This document shows, piece after piece, positions 26,762 to 35,160 of a stretch of DNA of 64,000 nucleotides. The position numbers were made by a program, and so were the translations under genes. The stretch covers positions 1,550,001 through 1,614,000 of the forward strand of contig NZ_CP013444.1 of the NCBI RefSeq assembly GCF_001718835.1. The letters are read 5' to 3'. Positions within the stretch are counted from its first letter, which is position 1, and each line of letters begins with the position of its first letter. Origin of the DNA: Burkholderia cepacia (GTDB taxonomy: Bacteria; Pseudomonadota; Gammaproteobacteria; Burkholderiales; Burkholderiaceae). The notes under the pieces were generated by a model. The model did no database searches and had not been told where the DNA came from. It saw only the letters and a list, made by a program, of their open reading frames with translations.

Positions 26762-28012
26762 CTACCGTCGTTTCAATGCGCGCGCCGGCGCGGCCGCACG
26801 TGCCGGAACCGTTGCAGCGACCGAAGTCGCGTGGATGACTTTTGGCAGCCACGCATACGCAATCGTTACCAGCGTCACGCCGACGACGAGCATCGGCACC
26901 ACCATCGGCCACGCGCCCGACTGATGACGCGGATCGGCGAATCCCGCTGCCGTCTGTCCCACGCTGAACGCGAAGAACATCATGATGAAGCCGGACCAGG
27001 AGACGGCGCGGCCCGCAAGGTGAGGCAGGCCGCTGACTGCCCCTGCCTGCCCGCACGGCTGATGGATTCCGTGCCCGAGGCAGTACACGCCATGCCCGGC
27101 GAGCAGCGGCCAGATGCTGCCGGGAAGCAGCGCGCACCCCAATGCCTGGATCACCGCGCCGCAGAGGCTCAGCGTTGCGCCTTGTCGCACCGTTCGCAAC
27201 ATGCTTTGACGGCGCAGCAGCACGCGGCAGCCGAACGTGCTCAGGACATAGACGAGCGTACCGCCCGCCGGTATCCAGCCGTAACGCTGGGGCGAGATGC
27301 CGAGCTGCCCGATGTAGATTGCCGGAGACAGCAGGAGAAAGCAGAACATGCCGGTGTACGTCGACGCGGCCAACAGTGTCCACACCCTGAACGTGGCATT
27401 GCCGAGTATCTCGCGCACCTCGCGGGTCGGGGCCCGGCTCGGCGCGATTCGGGCGAAGCTTTCCTCGAAGCCGTACCAGCACATGACGAGCAACCCGAAC
27501 GCATACAAGCTCATCCCCGCGAGCACCCATCGCCATCCGGCTTGCTGTGCGACATACGCACCGAGAATCGGGGCAAGGAACGCCATCATCCCCATCCCCA
27601 TGAAACCGCGCGCCATCACGTACGGGCCGTCGCCCGCCGAATACCGGTCACGCACCGTCGCACGGGCGCATACCAGGATCGCGGCCATTGCCAGGCCCTG
27701 CATTGCGCGAGCGGCCACCAGCATCGCCGAGGTCGAAGCGACCGCGGCCGCGAGCGCGGTCAGCGCATAGAGCGCAAGGCCGCTCAGCAACACCGGACGG
27801 CGGCCGAATCGGTCGGAAAGACTACCCATCGGCAATTGTCCGATACCGAATATCAATGCGAAAACCGTGAGGCTGACGCTCGCGGAGCCCAGCGTTGCGG
27901 CGATTTCGGGCAGCGCCGGCAGATAACTGTCGGTCGCCACCGGCTGGGCCGCCAGCAGAAGCGGCAACATGAGCGCGAAGTTCAGGCGAGCGGGTCGCGT
28001 GGTGTCCTGCAT
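26762..28012 (-). CDS. MFS drug exporter, Bcr/CflA family
   Basis: 416 residues from ATG 28012 with about 12 membrane segments. The N-terminus (AQPVATDSYLPALPEIAATLG) and GSLSDRFGRRPVLLSGL loop are characteristic of Bcr/CflA drug:proton antiporters; ARAMQGLAMAAILVCARA follows in TM4. No Shine-Dalgarno is convincing, so the start is provisional. It lies 128 bp downstream of the MHS transporter on the same strand and could be read with that operon or alone. Substrate unknown. Confidence 0.85.
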   Translation of the reverse strand: MQDTTRPARLNFALMLPLLLAAQPVATDSYLPALPEIAATLGSASVSLTVFALIFGIGQLPMGSLSDRFGRRPVLLSGLALYALTALAAAVASTSAMLVAARAMQGLAMAAILVCARATVRDRYSAGDGPYVMARGFMGMGMMAFLAPILGAYVAQQAGWRWVLAGMSLYAFGLLVMCWYGFEESFARIAPSRAPTREVREILGNATFRVWTLLAASTYTGMFCFLLLSPAIYIGQLGISPQRYGWIPAGGTLVYVLSTFGCRVLLRRQSMLRTVRQGATLSLCGAVIQALGCALLPGSIWPLLAGHGVYCLGHGIHQPCGQAGAVSGLPHLAGRAVSWSGFIMMFFAFSVGQTAAGFADPRHQSGAWPMVVPMLVVGVTLVTIAYAWLPKVIHATSVAATVPARAAAPARALKRR

Positions 28013-28140
28013 GACGGTTTTCGACACGGTATCGGGCGTCGGGTGAGGACAGCGGCAAGGCAAGGTCGCTTTGCCGGTGCGAACGGCCGCTGTCAGCTGA
28101 AATTCCGACAGAGACGGCGCCGAGCCCGACGCCGCGGACT

Positions 28141-29568
28141 CTAGCCGCGCAACGATACCGGCACTTGCTTGCGCGCGATGCGATTGCGCGACATCGCTTC
28201 GGCGCGCAGCCGGTCGTATTCTGCCTTGCCGACCGGTTGAGCGCTCGCTCGCCCCAGGTCGTTCATATGGACACGATGGGTCTCGCGGGCGCTCAAGGCC
28301 GCGAGCGACGCAATCACGGTGATGCCGAACGCGATCGCACCGACGATCAGCCAGACGTGACGTGCGCCGGGCGGCGCGACCGCCGTGAAAAGCGCGGGCA
28401 GCATCGCCGTGGCCGCGGTACCGAGGTTCTGCGCGATGGCCATCGCCGAGACGCGCGTGCGGGTCGGGAAGAGTTCCGGGTAGAAGGCGGGAAATACCGC
28501 GTTGTAGCCCTGGTACACCACACCCCACATGAGCATCGACATCACGAATGCGAGCGGCACGTTCCGGATGCTGATCGCATACAGGTACGCGAACGCGAGC
28601 AGCCCGGCGGCCAGCGAGCCGACGATGATCGGCGGCCGGCGGCCGACGCGGTCGGACAGGTTGCCGACGAACGGAATCACGATCATCGCAACGATATTGC
28701 CCATCACCGTGATCCAGAGATAGACATCCTTCTGGAATCCGATTCCATAGGCAGGCTGAACCGCATAGGCCGCGCCGAAGATCGTGGCGACGACCGGAAT
28801 CACGTTCATCATCGACATGCAGGCGACGCGCAACATGTCGGGAAAGTGGTGCCTGAAGGCTTCGGCCACGGGCGAGCCGGCTTGCGACCGGTTGCGTACC
28901 GCTTCGTCGAAGGCCGGCGACTCGTCGACCTCGCGGCGAATGATCAGGCCCGCGACGATGACCAGCGCGCTCAGCAGGAACGGGATGCGCCAGCCCCAGC
29001 TGTCGAACTGCGCGGACGGCATGGTGTAGGCGAGCGGCAGGAACACGGCGGCGGCCAGCACCTGCCCGGCCTGCACGCCCTGCAGCGTGTAGCTGACGAA
29101 GTATCCGCGTCGGCCGAACGGCGCGTGTTCCAGGATCATCGAGCTCGCGCCGGTGATCTCGCCGGCCACGGCGAAACCCTGCAGCAGGCGAAGCGTCACC
29201 AGCAATGCCGGCGCCATCAGCCCGGCTTGCTGATAGGTCGGCAGCAGGCCGACTCCGACGGTCGAGATGCCCATCAGGAACATGCAGAAAAGCAGGACGG
29301 TTTTCCGTCCGCGCGTGTCGCCGAGATGACCCAGCACGAACGCGCCGATCGGGCGGGACACGTAGCCGACGCCGTAAGTGGCCAGCGACGCGATGATGGC
29401 CGTCGTGGGGCTGCCGTGCGGAAAGAATATCTGCGGGAAGACCAGCGCCGATGCCGTCGCGTAGATGAAGAAATCGTAGTATTCGAGCACCGAGCCGATC
29501 CAGCCGCTGACGGCGGCTTTTCTCGATTGGTGCCTGCCCCTGGGCTCGTCCCGCAAGGTCGTGGTCAT
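28141..29568 (-). CDS. MHS-family MFS importer (shikimate/organic acid type)
   Basis: 475 residues, about 12 membrane segments. It shows the metabolite:H+ symporter signature: WIGSVLEYYDFFIYATASALVFP in TM1, GHLGDTRGRKTVL in loop 2-3, RLLQGFAVAGEITGAS in TM4 and an EVDESPAF-containing middle loop. Relatives import shikimate, alpha-ketoglutarate, proline-betaine and aromatic acids. GGAG precedes the start. It is the last gene of the AroQ/AroE operon, 46 bp after aroQ, so its cargo should be the operon substrate. A polyhydroxylated cyclic or dicarboxylic acid is the best guess. Confidence 0.88.
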   Translation of the reverse strand: MTTTLRDEPRGRHQSRKAAVSGWIGSVLEYYDFFIYATASALVFPQIFFPHGSPTTAIIASLATYGVGYVSRPIGAFVLGHLGDTRGRKTVLLFCMFLMGISTVGVGLLPTYQQAGLMAPALLVTLRLLQGFAVAGEITGASSMILEHAPFGRRGYFVSYTLQGVQAGQVLAAAVFLPLAYTMPSAQFDSWGWRIPFLLSALVIVAGLIIRREVDESPAFDEAVRNRSQAGSPVAEAFRHHFPDMLRVACMSMMNVIPVVATIFGAAYAVQPAYGIGFQKDVYLWITVMGNIVAMIVIPFVGNLSDRVGRRPPIIVGSLAAGLLAFAYLYAISIRNVPLAFVMSMLMWGVVYQGYNAVFPAFYPELFPTRTRVSAMAIAQNLGTAATAMLPALFTAVAPPGARHVWLIVGAIAFGITVIASLAALSARETHRVHMNDLGRASAQPVGKAEYDRLRAEAMSRNRIARKQVPVSLRG

Positions 29569-29614
29569 CGTCGTCTCCAGATATTGATATGTGTGCCGGG
29601 CAATGCAGCCGATG

Positions 29615-30058
29615 CTAATCCTCGCCGAGCGCCGAGACGGCGGCCCTCAGCGCCAGCAGATAGCTCTGGACGCCGAAACCGCAAATCTGCCCGCTGACGA
29701 TCTCGGCGAAAACCGAGTGATGCCGGAACGGCTCGCGTGCATGAATGTTGGACATGTGCAGTTCGACGATCGGGCACGTGAGGATCGCGAGGGCGTCGCG
29801 AATGCCGTAGCTGTAGTGCGTCCATGCGCCCGCGTTGATCAGCACCGCGTCCTGGCGTTCCTCGAAAGCGCGATGAATGCGCTCGCACATCGCGCCCTCG
29901 CTGTTGGTCTGGAACGATTCCACCTGTGCACCCAGTTCCGTCGCCAACGCTTGCAGCCGCGCATCGATCTGCGCGAGCGTGATCGTCCCGTACTGCGCCG
30001 GATCGCGCTTGCCGAACATGTTGTGATTGATGCCGTGAAGCATCAGGATCTTCTTCAT
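29615..30058 (-). CDS. aroQ: Type II 3-dehydroquinate dehydratase homologue (AroQ), divergent
   Basis: 147 residues, the standard length of the dodecameric type II enzyme. Catalytic elements are kept: KRDPAQYG (loop Arg and Tyr), INAGAWTHYS (Asn and His) and HMSNIHAREPFRHHS (His and Arg). Substrate-contacting positions differ from housekeeping AroQ: LHGINHN in place of LNGPNLN, AWTHYSYG in place of AYTHTSVA. So it probably dehydrates dehydroquinate or a related compound in a catabolic route. GGAG precedes the ATG. It follows aroE by 19 bp. Confidence 0.85.
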   Translation of the reverse strand: MKKILMLHGINHNMFGKRDPAQYGTITLAQIDARLQALATELGAQVESFQTNSEGAMCERIHRAFEERQDAVLINAGAWTHYSYGIRDALAILTCPIVELHMSNIHAREPFRHHSVFAEIVSGQICGFGVQSYLLALRAAVSALGED

Positions 30059-30077
30059 GTGAATCTCCGTCGCGTGT

Positions 30078-30914
30078 TCAATCGAAGGGCACGGCCAGCC
30101 GATCGATCACCGAACTGGTCTCGGGGCGGATGCCGCGCCACCACGCGAACGCTTCGGCCGCCTGCTCGACCAGCATGCCGACGCCATCCGCGATCCCGTG
30201 TACGCCTGCGTTCTTCGCGAGCCGCAGAAACGGCGTCAGACGCTTGCCGTAGGCCAGTTCGTAGGCCGTGCCGGCCGGACTGAACACGCTCGGCGGGACC
30301 GGCGGCAGGTCGCCGGTCAGGCTGGCCGACGTCGCGTTGACGACCAGGTCGAAACGCCCCATCCGTGCGAGGTCCGCGTAGCCGCAGGCGACCAGCGGGC
30401 CGCGTCCGGCAACCTGCGCGGCCAGCGCGCGCGCCTTGTCGACGTCGCGATTCGCGATGACCAGTTCGGCCGGTCCCGCTTCGAGGAACGGCAACAGCGC
30501 GCCGCGTGCCGCGCCGCCGGCACCGAGCACCAATACGCGCTTGCCGGCCATCGGCAGATCGAGGTTCGCCTCGATGTCGCGCACCAGCCCGATGCCGTCG
30601 AAGTTGTCCGCCAGGATGCGGCCGCCGTCGAACTTGAGCGCGTTGGCCGCGCCCGCGAGCTGCGCGCGCTCGCTGCGTTCGTCCGACATCGCGAACGCGT
30701 CGAGCTTGAACGGCGCGGTGACGTTGACGCCCTTGCCGCCGCCCTCGAAAAACGCACGAACCGCGGCAGCGAAAGCGCCTGGCGGCTCGACGGGCCCCTC
30801 GATCGCCGTATAGCGGATGTCCTGCCGCGTTTCTTGCGCGAAGAGACCGTGAATCAACGGGGATTTCGTGTGCCCGATCGGATTGCCGATCACCGCGTAT
30901 TGGTCGGTCATCAT
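30078..30914 (-). CDS. aroE: Shikimate/quinate dehydrogenase family protein (AroE-like)
   Basis: 278 residues from ATG 30914, chosen because it overlaps the upstream stop as ATGA, the pattern shared by the whole operon. The substrate domain shows NPIGHTKSPLIH, NVTAPFK (catalytic Lys) and NFDGIG (catalytic Asp). The cofactor domain shows GAGGAARG and NATSASLTGDLPP. The reaction is NAD(P)-dependent interconversion of a hydroxy and keto group on a cyclic acid. The operon context with a CoA-transferase and an MHS importer argues for catabolism, not aromatic amino-acid synthesis. The cofactor loop (ANRDVDKA) keeps an N-R pair usually linked to NADP. Confidence 0.9.
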   Translation of the reverse strand: MMTDQYAVIGNPIGHTKSPLIHGLFAQETRQDIRYTAIEGPVEPPGAFAAAVRAFFEGGGKGVNVTAPFKLDAFAMSDERSERAQLAGAANALKFDGGRILADNFDGIGLVRDIEANLDLPMAGKRVLVLGAGGAARGALLPFLEAGPAELVIANRDVDKARALAAQVAGRGPLVACGYADLARMGRFDLVVNATSASLTGDLPPVPPSVFSPAGTAYELAYGKRLTPFLRLAKNAGVHGIADGVGMLVEQAAEAFAWWRGIRPETSSVIDRLAVPFD

Positions 30915-32131
30915 TGGCTCGCTTTCGAATAGAGAACGCCGTCGGCCTGCATCGCGTCGATTTCGGCCGGATCGAACCCGAGGGAACGCGCGACGTCCGC
31001 ATTGTGCTGCCCGAGATCGGGTGCGACGTCGCGAATCGTCGTATCGCAATCGGAAAACCGGAACGGCAGGTTGGGCAGGCGCAGCGTCCCGTAGCGCGGA
31101 TGCTGCTGCTCGACGACCATGCCTCGTGCCTGGATCTGCGGATCGTTCAACACCTCGTCGATGCGCTGCACCTTCGCGCAGGGCACGTCGATGCCGTCCA
31201 GCAGGTCCAGTACCGATGCGACGGAACGCGCGGCCACCCACGGCTCGACCACCGACAGAATCTCCGCGCGGTGCGCGTTGCGGCCGGTGCTGTCGTGAAA
31301 CCGTGTGTCGGCGCCGAAGCCGGCCGGGCCGCCGTGCGTCGCGATCAGCTCGGCGAAGCGTTTCCACGCGTCGTCGACCTGCGCGGCGATCACGAGGTCG
31401 CCGTCCGCGGCGCGGAACACGCCGTAGAGCGTCGAGGTCGGCATGTCGTGCCCGGTCTGCTCGGGCAGCACGCCTTTCAGCGTGTAGCACTGCACCGCGT
31501 ATTCGTGCATCGATACCAGCGTGTCGTACAACGCCATGTCGATGTGTTGCCCGCGGCCGCTCTTCACGCGCCCCAGCAGCGCGGCGTTGATCGCGGCGAC
31601 CGCATGAATGCCGGTGTACATGTCGCCGAGCGAAATGCGCAGCAGCGGCGGCCGCTCGCCCGGCGTGCCGACCATCTGCATGATCCCGCTCTTCGCTTCG
31701 GCGATCAGCCCGAAGCCCGCGCGATGCGCGTCGGGGCCGGTGTGACCGTACGCCGAGATCGAGCAGTAGACGAGGCCCGGATTGCGCGCCGACAGTGCTT
31801 CGTAGCCGAGCCCGAGCTTGTCCAGCGCGCCCGGCCGATAGTTCTCGATGAACACGTCGGCCGAATCGCACAGCCGCTGCATGAACGCCTTGCCGCGCGC
31901 GTCCTTCATGTTGACGCTCACGCCGCGCTTGCCCATGTTGAGCTGCAGGAAGTAGCCGCTTTGCTGGTCGTCGAGCACGGTCGCGTGCTGGCGTCCGGCG
32001 TCGCCCGAGCCGGGGCGCTCGACCTTGATGACTTCGGCGCCGAGCGCCGCGAGACAGCGCCCGACATACGGGCCGGCAAGGAAATGGCTGTAGTCGACGA
32101 CGCGAATGCCTTCGAGCGGGCGAGCCTGCAT
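30911..32131 (-). CDS. Class III CoA-transferase (CaiB/BaiF family)
   Basis: 406 residues. The N-terminus (LEGIRVVDYSHFLAGPYVGRCLAALGAEVIKVERPGSGD) and the NMGKRGVSVNMKDARG and VFIENYRPGALDKLGLGYE blocks define the family. An Asp in GDMYTGIHAV is at the position of the catalytic aspartate that carries CoA. It should move CoA from a donor such as succinyl-CoA to the operon's acid substrate. ATGA overlaps join it to MaoC upstream and AroE downstream. Confidence 0.9.
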   Translation of the reverse strand: MQARPLEGIRVVDYSHFLAGPYVGRCLAALGAEVIKVERPGSGDAGRQHATVLDDQQSGYFLQLNMGKRGVSVNMKDARGKAFMQRLCDSADVFIENYRPGALDKLGLGYEALSARNPGLVYCSISAYGHTGPDAHRAGFGLIAEAKSGIMQMVGTPGERPPLLRISLGDMYTGIHAVAAINAALLGRVKSGRGQHIDMALYDTLVSMHEYAVQCYTLKGVLPEQTGHDMPTSTLYGVFRAADGDLVIAAQVDDAWKRFAELIATHGGPAGFGADTRFHDSTGRNAHRAEILSVVEPWVAARSVASVLDLLDGIDVPCAKVQRIDEVLNDPQIQARGMVVEQQHPRYGTLRLPNLPFRFSDCDTTIRDVAPDLGQHNADVARSLGFDPAEIDAMQADGVLYSKASQ

Positions 32132-32595
32132 CACAGTGCCTCCGGGCGGCGCGGCACCATCAGGCGATGTTCGCCGCGTTGAACGACCTGGCCGTCCTGA
32201 TTGATCAGTTCCGACGGCAGCACGACGATGCCCCAGTCCGGGCGGCTCTTGCTGGCCCGCATCGAACCGACGCGGAACGTCACGTGCAGCACGTCGCCGA
32301 CCTTGATCGGCAGCAGGAAATCCCAGTTCCAGCCGAGCGACATGCCCGGCAGGAAGCGGTAGTCGCTCTGGGTCTTCAGGCCGTCGGCGATGGACAGGCC
32401 GAACAGCCCGTGCGCGACGAGGCAGCCGAAATGGCTGGCGTTCGCGTATGCCTCGTCCACGTGGACGGGCGTGTGGTCGCCGGTGAGGTCGGCATACGCG
32501 AGAATGCGTGCCTTGGTCACGAGATAAGTCGGGCTCGTGCACGTGTCGCCCTCGCGGGCGTCGTCCCAGTATTTTTCGACGATCGTCATGGTCAT
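32131..32595 (-). CDS. MaoC-like hot-dog enoyl-CoA hydratase
   Basis: 154 residues from ATG 32595, which overlaps the VOC gene stop (ATGA). The hydratase-2 motif reads YADLTGDHTPVHVDEAYA with the Asp and His of the active site, followed by GCLVAHGLFGLSIADGL and WNWDFLLPIKVGD. It should add or remove water across an enoyl-CoA double bond. Directly before the CoA-transferase gene, it probably acts on the CoA ester made by that enzyme, as in itaconate- or mesaconate-type pathways. Confidence 0.88.
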   Translation of the reverse strand: MTMTIVEKYWDDAREGDTCTSPTYLVTKARILAYADLTGDHTPVHVDEAYANASHFGCLVAHGLFGLSIADGLKTQSDYRFLPGMSLGWNWDFLLPIKVGDVLHVTFRVGSMRASKSRPDWGIVVLPSELINQDGQVVQRGEHRLMVPRRPEAL

Positions 32596-32984
32596 GCCTC
32601 CGCGCGCGGGTTGATCGCCAGCGCCTGCGCGACGCAGGAAGCCGGCCGGGCCTGGATCAGTTCGACGGCGAGCCCGTCGGGCAGGCGAAGCCAGTTGCGC
32701 CCTTGCGGCATCTCCGTCACGCCGAATCGTTGGGCCGCGGCCAGCGCGGCCTCCAGGTCTTCGCACATCACGCCGAGATGCGCGAGCCGGCCTTCCGGGC
32801 CATCGTGTTCCGGCGCGTGGATGAACTGCAGGCCGCCGAGCGTCCAGTACTGCCGCGGCGCGTCGAGCGGGCCGTCCGCTTCGCGCAGGGTCATGCCGAG
32901 CACGTCCTCGAAGAAACGGATGTGCCAGCGGATGTCCTTGACCCAGATCGCGACGTGTTCGAGGTAGGCTTTCGTGGCATTCAT
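32592..32984 (-). CDS. VOC (glyoxalase/dioxygenase superfamily) protein
   Basis: 130 residues forming one vicinal-oxygen-chelate unit: EHVAIWVKDI gives the first metal-ligand His region, LAHLGVMCEDLE a second, and VELIQARP the terminal Glu. Such proteins include epimerases, glyoxalases and extradiol dioxygenases. In CoA-linked operons a methylmalonyl-CoA-epimerase-like role is possible, but this is inference. The start overlaps the PanE-like stop as ATGA. Confidence 0.8.
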   Translation of the reverse strand: MNATKAYLEHVAIWVKDIRWHIRFFEDVLGMTLREADGPLDAPRQYWTLGGLQFIHAPEHDGPEGRLAHLGVMCEDLEAALAAAQRFGVTEMPQGRNWLRLPDGLAVELIQARPASCVAQALAINPRAEA

Positions 32985-33931
32985 GCGGCGGCCTCCTGCC
33001 GTTGGCGATCGGCCATCGCGCGTTCCAGCCCCTTGATGCAGGCGACGAGCGTGGCATTCACCGGGGTCGGCACGCCGTAGCGCTGCCCCCAGCGCACGAC
33101 CGAACCGTTGATGAAGTCGATCTCGGTGATCGAGCCCTTCTCCAGGCTTTGCAGCATCGACGTCCTGAAGGTCGCGGGCAGCCCCTCGGCGGCCAACGTC
33201 CAGGCCTGTTCGGGATCGGTCATCGACAGCTTCACGCCGGCCGCCTGCGCTGCCGCGATCGCCTCGGCCACGGCCGCGAGCGATGTCGCCTTCAGCAGCG
33301 GTTCCTCGTAAAGCTGCCCGTAGGTGAGCCCGGTCAGGCCCGTCAGCGCGCCGGTCGCGACATTGACCAGCAGCTTGTCCCACATCGTGCCGACGATGTT
33401 GTCGCTGATCGTCGTGGCCAGGCCGGCGGTATTGAACGCGTCGGCGATCGCCTGCACGCGCGGCGTGATGCGGCCGTCGAGTTCGCCGATGTAGGTGGTC
33501 TTGCCGATCACGCCGGATTCGATATGACCCGCGCCGCGCAGCACGCCGCCGACGTAGGTCTTGCCCGCGAGGACGCGCTCTCGGCCGACGGCGTCGATCA
33601 GGATGTCCTCGTGCCCGAGGCCGTTCTGCAGCGACAGCACGGCGGTATCCGGCCCCACCAGCGACCGGGCGCCGCGGATGGCCGCGTCGGTCTGGAACGA
33701 CTTGACCAGCACCACCACCAGGTCGGCTACGCCGACATCGGCGACCCGGGTCGTCGCGTGAACGGGGACGTACCGGGTGCCACGAGCGTCGTCGACGCGC
33801 AGGCCGTTACCGCGCATCGCATCGACATGCGCGGGCGAGCGGTCGATCAGCCAGGTCTCGTGGCCGCCTTGGGTGAGGGTGGCGCCGATCGCACAGCCCA
33901 GTGCGCCCGCTCCCAGAATCGCGATTTTCAA
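32981..33931 (-). CDS. PanE/ApbA-family ketopantoate reductase-like oxidoreductase
   Basis: 316 residues from TTG 33931, chosen because AAGGAG lies six bases upstream and because the protein then starts at MKIAILGAGALG, the family's N-terminal Rossmann motif. A GTxWDKLLVN block (residues with the catalytic Lys) and the ITEIDFINGSVV block are present. It should reduce or oxidise a 2-oxo or 2-hydroxy acid with NADP. As first gene of the operon it faces the LysR gene across 81 bp. Its substrate is likely an operon intermediate and not ketopantoate. Confidence 0.88.
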   Translation of the reverse strand: MKIAILGAGALGCAIGATLTQGGHETWLIDRSPAHVDAMRGNGLRVDDARGTRYVPVHATTRVADVGVADLVVVLVKSFQTDAAIRGARSLVGPDTAVLSLQNGLGHEDILIDAVGRERVLAGKTYVGGVLRGAGHIESGVIGKTTYIGELDGRITPRVQAIADAFNTAGLATTISDNIVGTMWDKLLVNVATGALTGLTGLTYGQLYEEPLLKATSLAAVAEAIAAAQAAGVKLSMTDPEQAWTLAAEGLPATFRTSMLQSLEKGSITEIDFINGSVVRWGQRYGVPTPVNATLVACIKGLERAMADRQRQEAAA

Positions 33932-33996
33932 TGGTGTCTCCTTGACGTATGGCCTCACGATAGGAGTCGCCGCTCATGCCGACAATGCAATGGATA

Positions 33997-34010
33997 CAAT
34001 GACGTCATTG
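33997..34010. promoter_or_regulatory. 14-bp palindrome in the LysR divergon
   Basis: CAATGACGTCATTG is a perfect palindrome ending two bases before the LysR start codon, in the only gap between the divergent lysR gene and the operon. A related CAATG half-site lies 14 bp upstream (33988-33992 region). It is the obvious operator candidate. Confidence 0.55.
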
Positions 34011-34012
34011 CC

Positions 34013-34933
34013 ATGGACAATAACGCTGCGATGCCTGCCGACCTGCCCGACCTGAAGCTGCTTCAGCTTTTCGATCTCCTGTACGACGTGCGCAGCGTCA
34101 CGCGCGTCGCCGAGCAACTGGGCCAGAGCCAGCCGACGGTCAGCATCTGGCTCGGGCACCTGCGGGAACACCTGCACGATCCGCTCTTCATCCGGACGCC
34201 CGGCGGCATGGCGCCGACGCCGCAAGCCGACGCGCTGATCGGCCCATGCCGGGAAATTCTCGAATCCCTGCGGCGCTTCACGGCGTGGGAGATCGCGTTC
34301 GATCCCGCGACGGCCCAGCGACGCTTTCGCATCTGCATGACCGACGCGAGCCACATCACGCTGCTGCCGCGGCTGCTGGCCCATGTCCGGGCGCAGGCGC
34401 CCGGCGTCCGGCTGGAAGCCGCGCGGATCGACGGCAATACGGAGCGCGCGCTCGAATCCGGCGAAGCCGACCTCGCGATCGGCTATGTGCCGTGGCTGGG
34501 CGGCGGCATTTATCAGCAGAAGCTGTACGACCAGGACTGGGTCTGCCTGGCCAACCGGCATCACCCGAGGATTCGCGGTCGCCTCGGGGCGAAGCAGTAT
34601 CGTTCCGAAGGCCATGTCGCCATTACGGCGGGAACGGGCGCGCAACTCCTCGAGCAGGCGCTGCGGCAGGCGCGCATCGAGCGAGACGTCGTGCTGGAGC
34701 TGCCGGGTTTCCTGGGATTGGGTGCGATCGTCCAGACGACCGACCTGATCACGACGCTCCCCCGTCATATCGGCCAGACACTGGCTCAGGCGAGCGACCT
34801 GGCGGTTCATGCGTGCCCGATCCCGGTCGAAGGCTTCGCGGTCCGGCAGCATTGGCATGCGCGCTATCACCATGAGGCCGGCAATCGATGGCTGCGTGGT
34901 GTCGTGATTCGATTGTTCGGTGCTTCGCATTGA
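34013..34933 (+). CDS. LysR-family transcriptional regulator
   Basis: 306 residues: N-terminal winged helix (LKLLQLFDLLYDVRSVTRVAEQLGQSQPTVSIWLGHLREHLHDPLF) and a two-lobe effector domain (about 95-300). It is closest in layout to NodD/SyrM-like or DntR-like regulators with the FRICMTDASHITLLPRLL start of the sensor domain. It is divergent from the PanE-to-MHS operon, the classic LysR arrangement, and should activate it in response to the imported compound. ATG 34013 has no clear Shine-Dalgarno; ATG 34031 is an alternative. Confidence 0.9.
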   Translation: MDNNAAMPADLPDLKLLQLFDLLYDVRSVTRVAEQLGQSQPTVSIWLGHLREHLHDPLFIRTPGGMAPTPQADALIGPCREILESLRRFTAWEIAFDPATAQRRFRICMTDASHITLLPRLLAHVRAQAPGVRLEAARIDGNTERALESGEADLAIGYVPWLGGGIYQQKLYDQDWVCLANRHHPRIRGRLGAKQYRSEGHVAITAGTGAQLLEQALRQARIERDVVLELPGFLGLGAIVQTTDLITTLPRHIGQTLAQASDLAVHACPIPVEGFAVRQHWHARYHHEAGNRWLRGVVIRLFGASH

Positions 34934-35160
34934 CCTGCGGCTTCGGCGTTCGCGATAGACGCCGGACCGGCCGGCGTCTGATTGGATGCGAAACGTCCGG
35001 AGAGTAGTGTTTTTCGACGTTTTTCGTCGATTTTCCATGCGGTTGAGATTTTTTTGGTCGCATCGAGACGATATGATTTCTCCAGCCCCAACATCGTCAG
35101 CCAATCCACGAAGCGCGCCAGCATCGCTGCGACGCGGCCCCGCAAGCACGAGCGCGTTGT

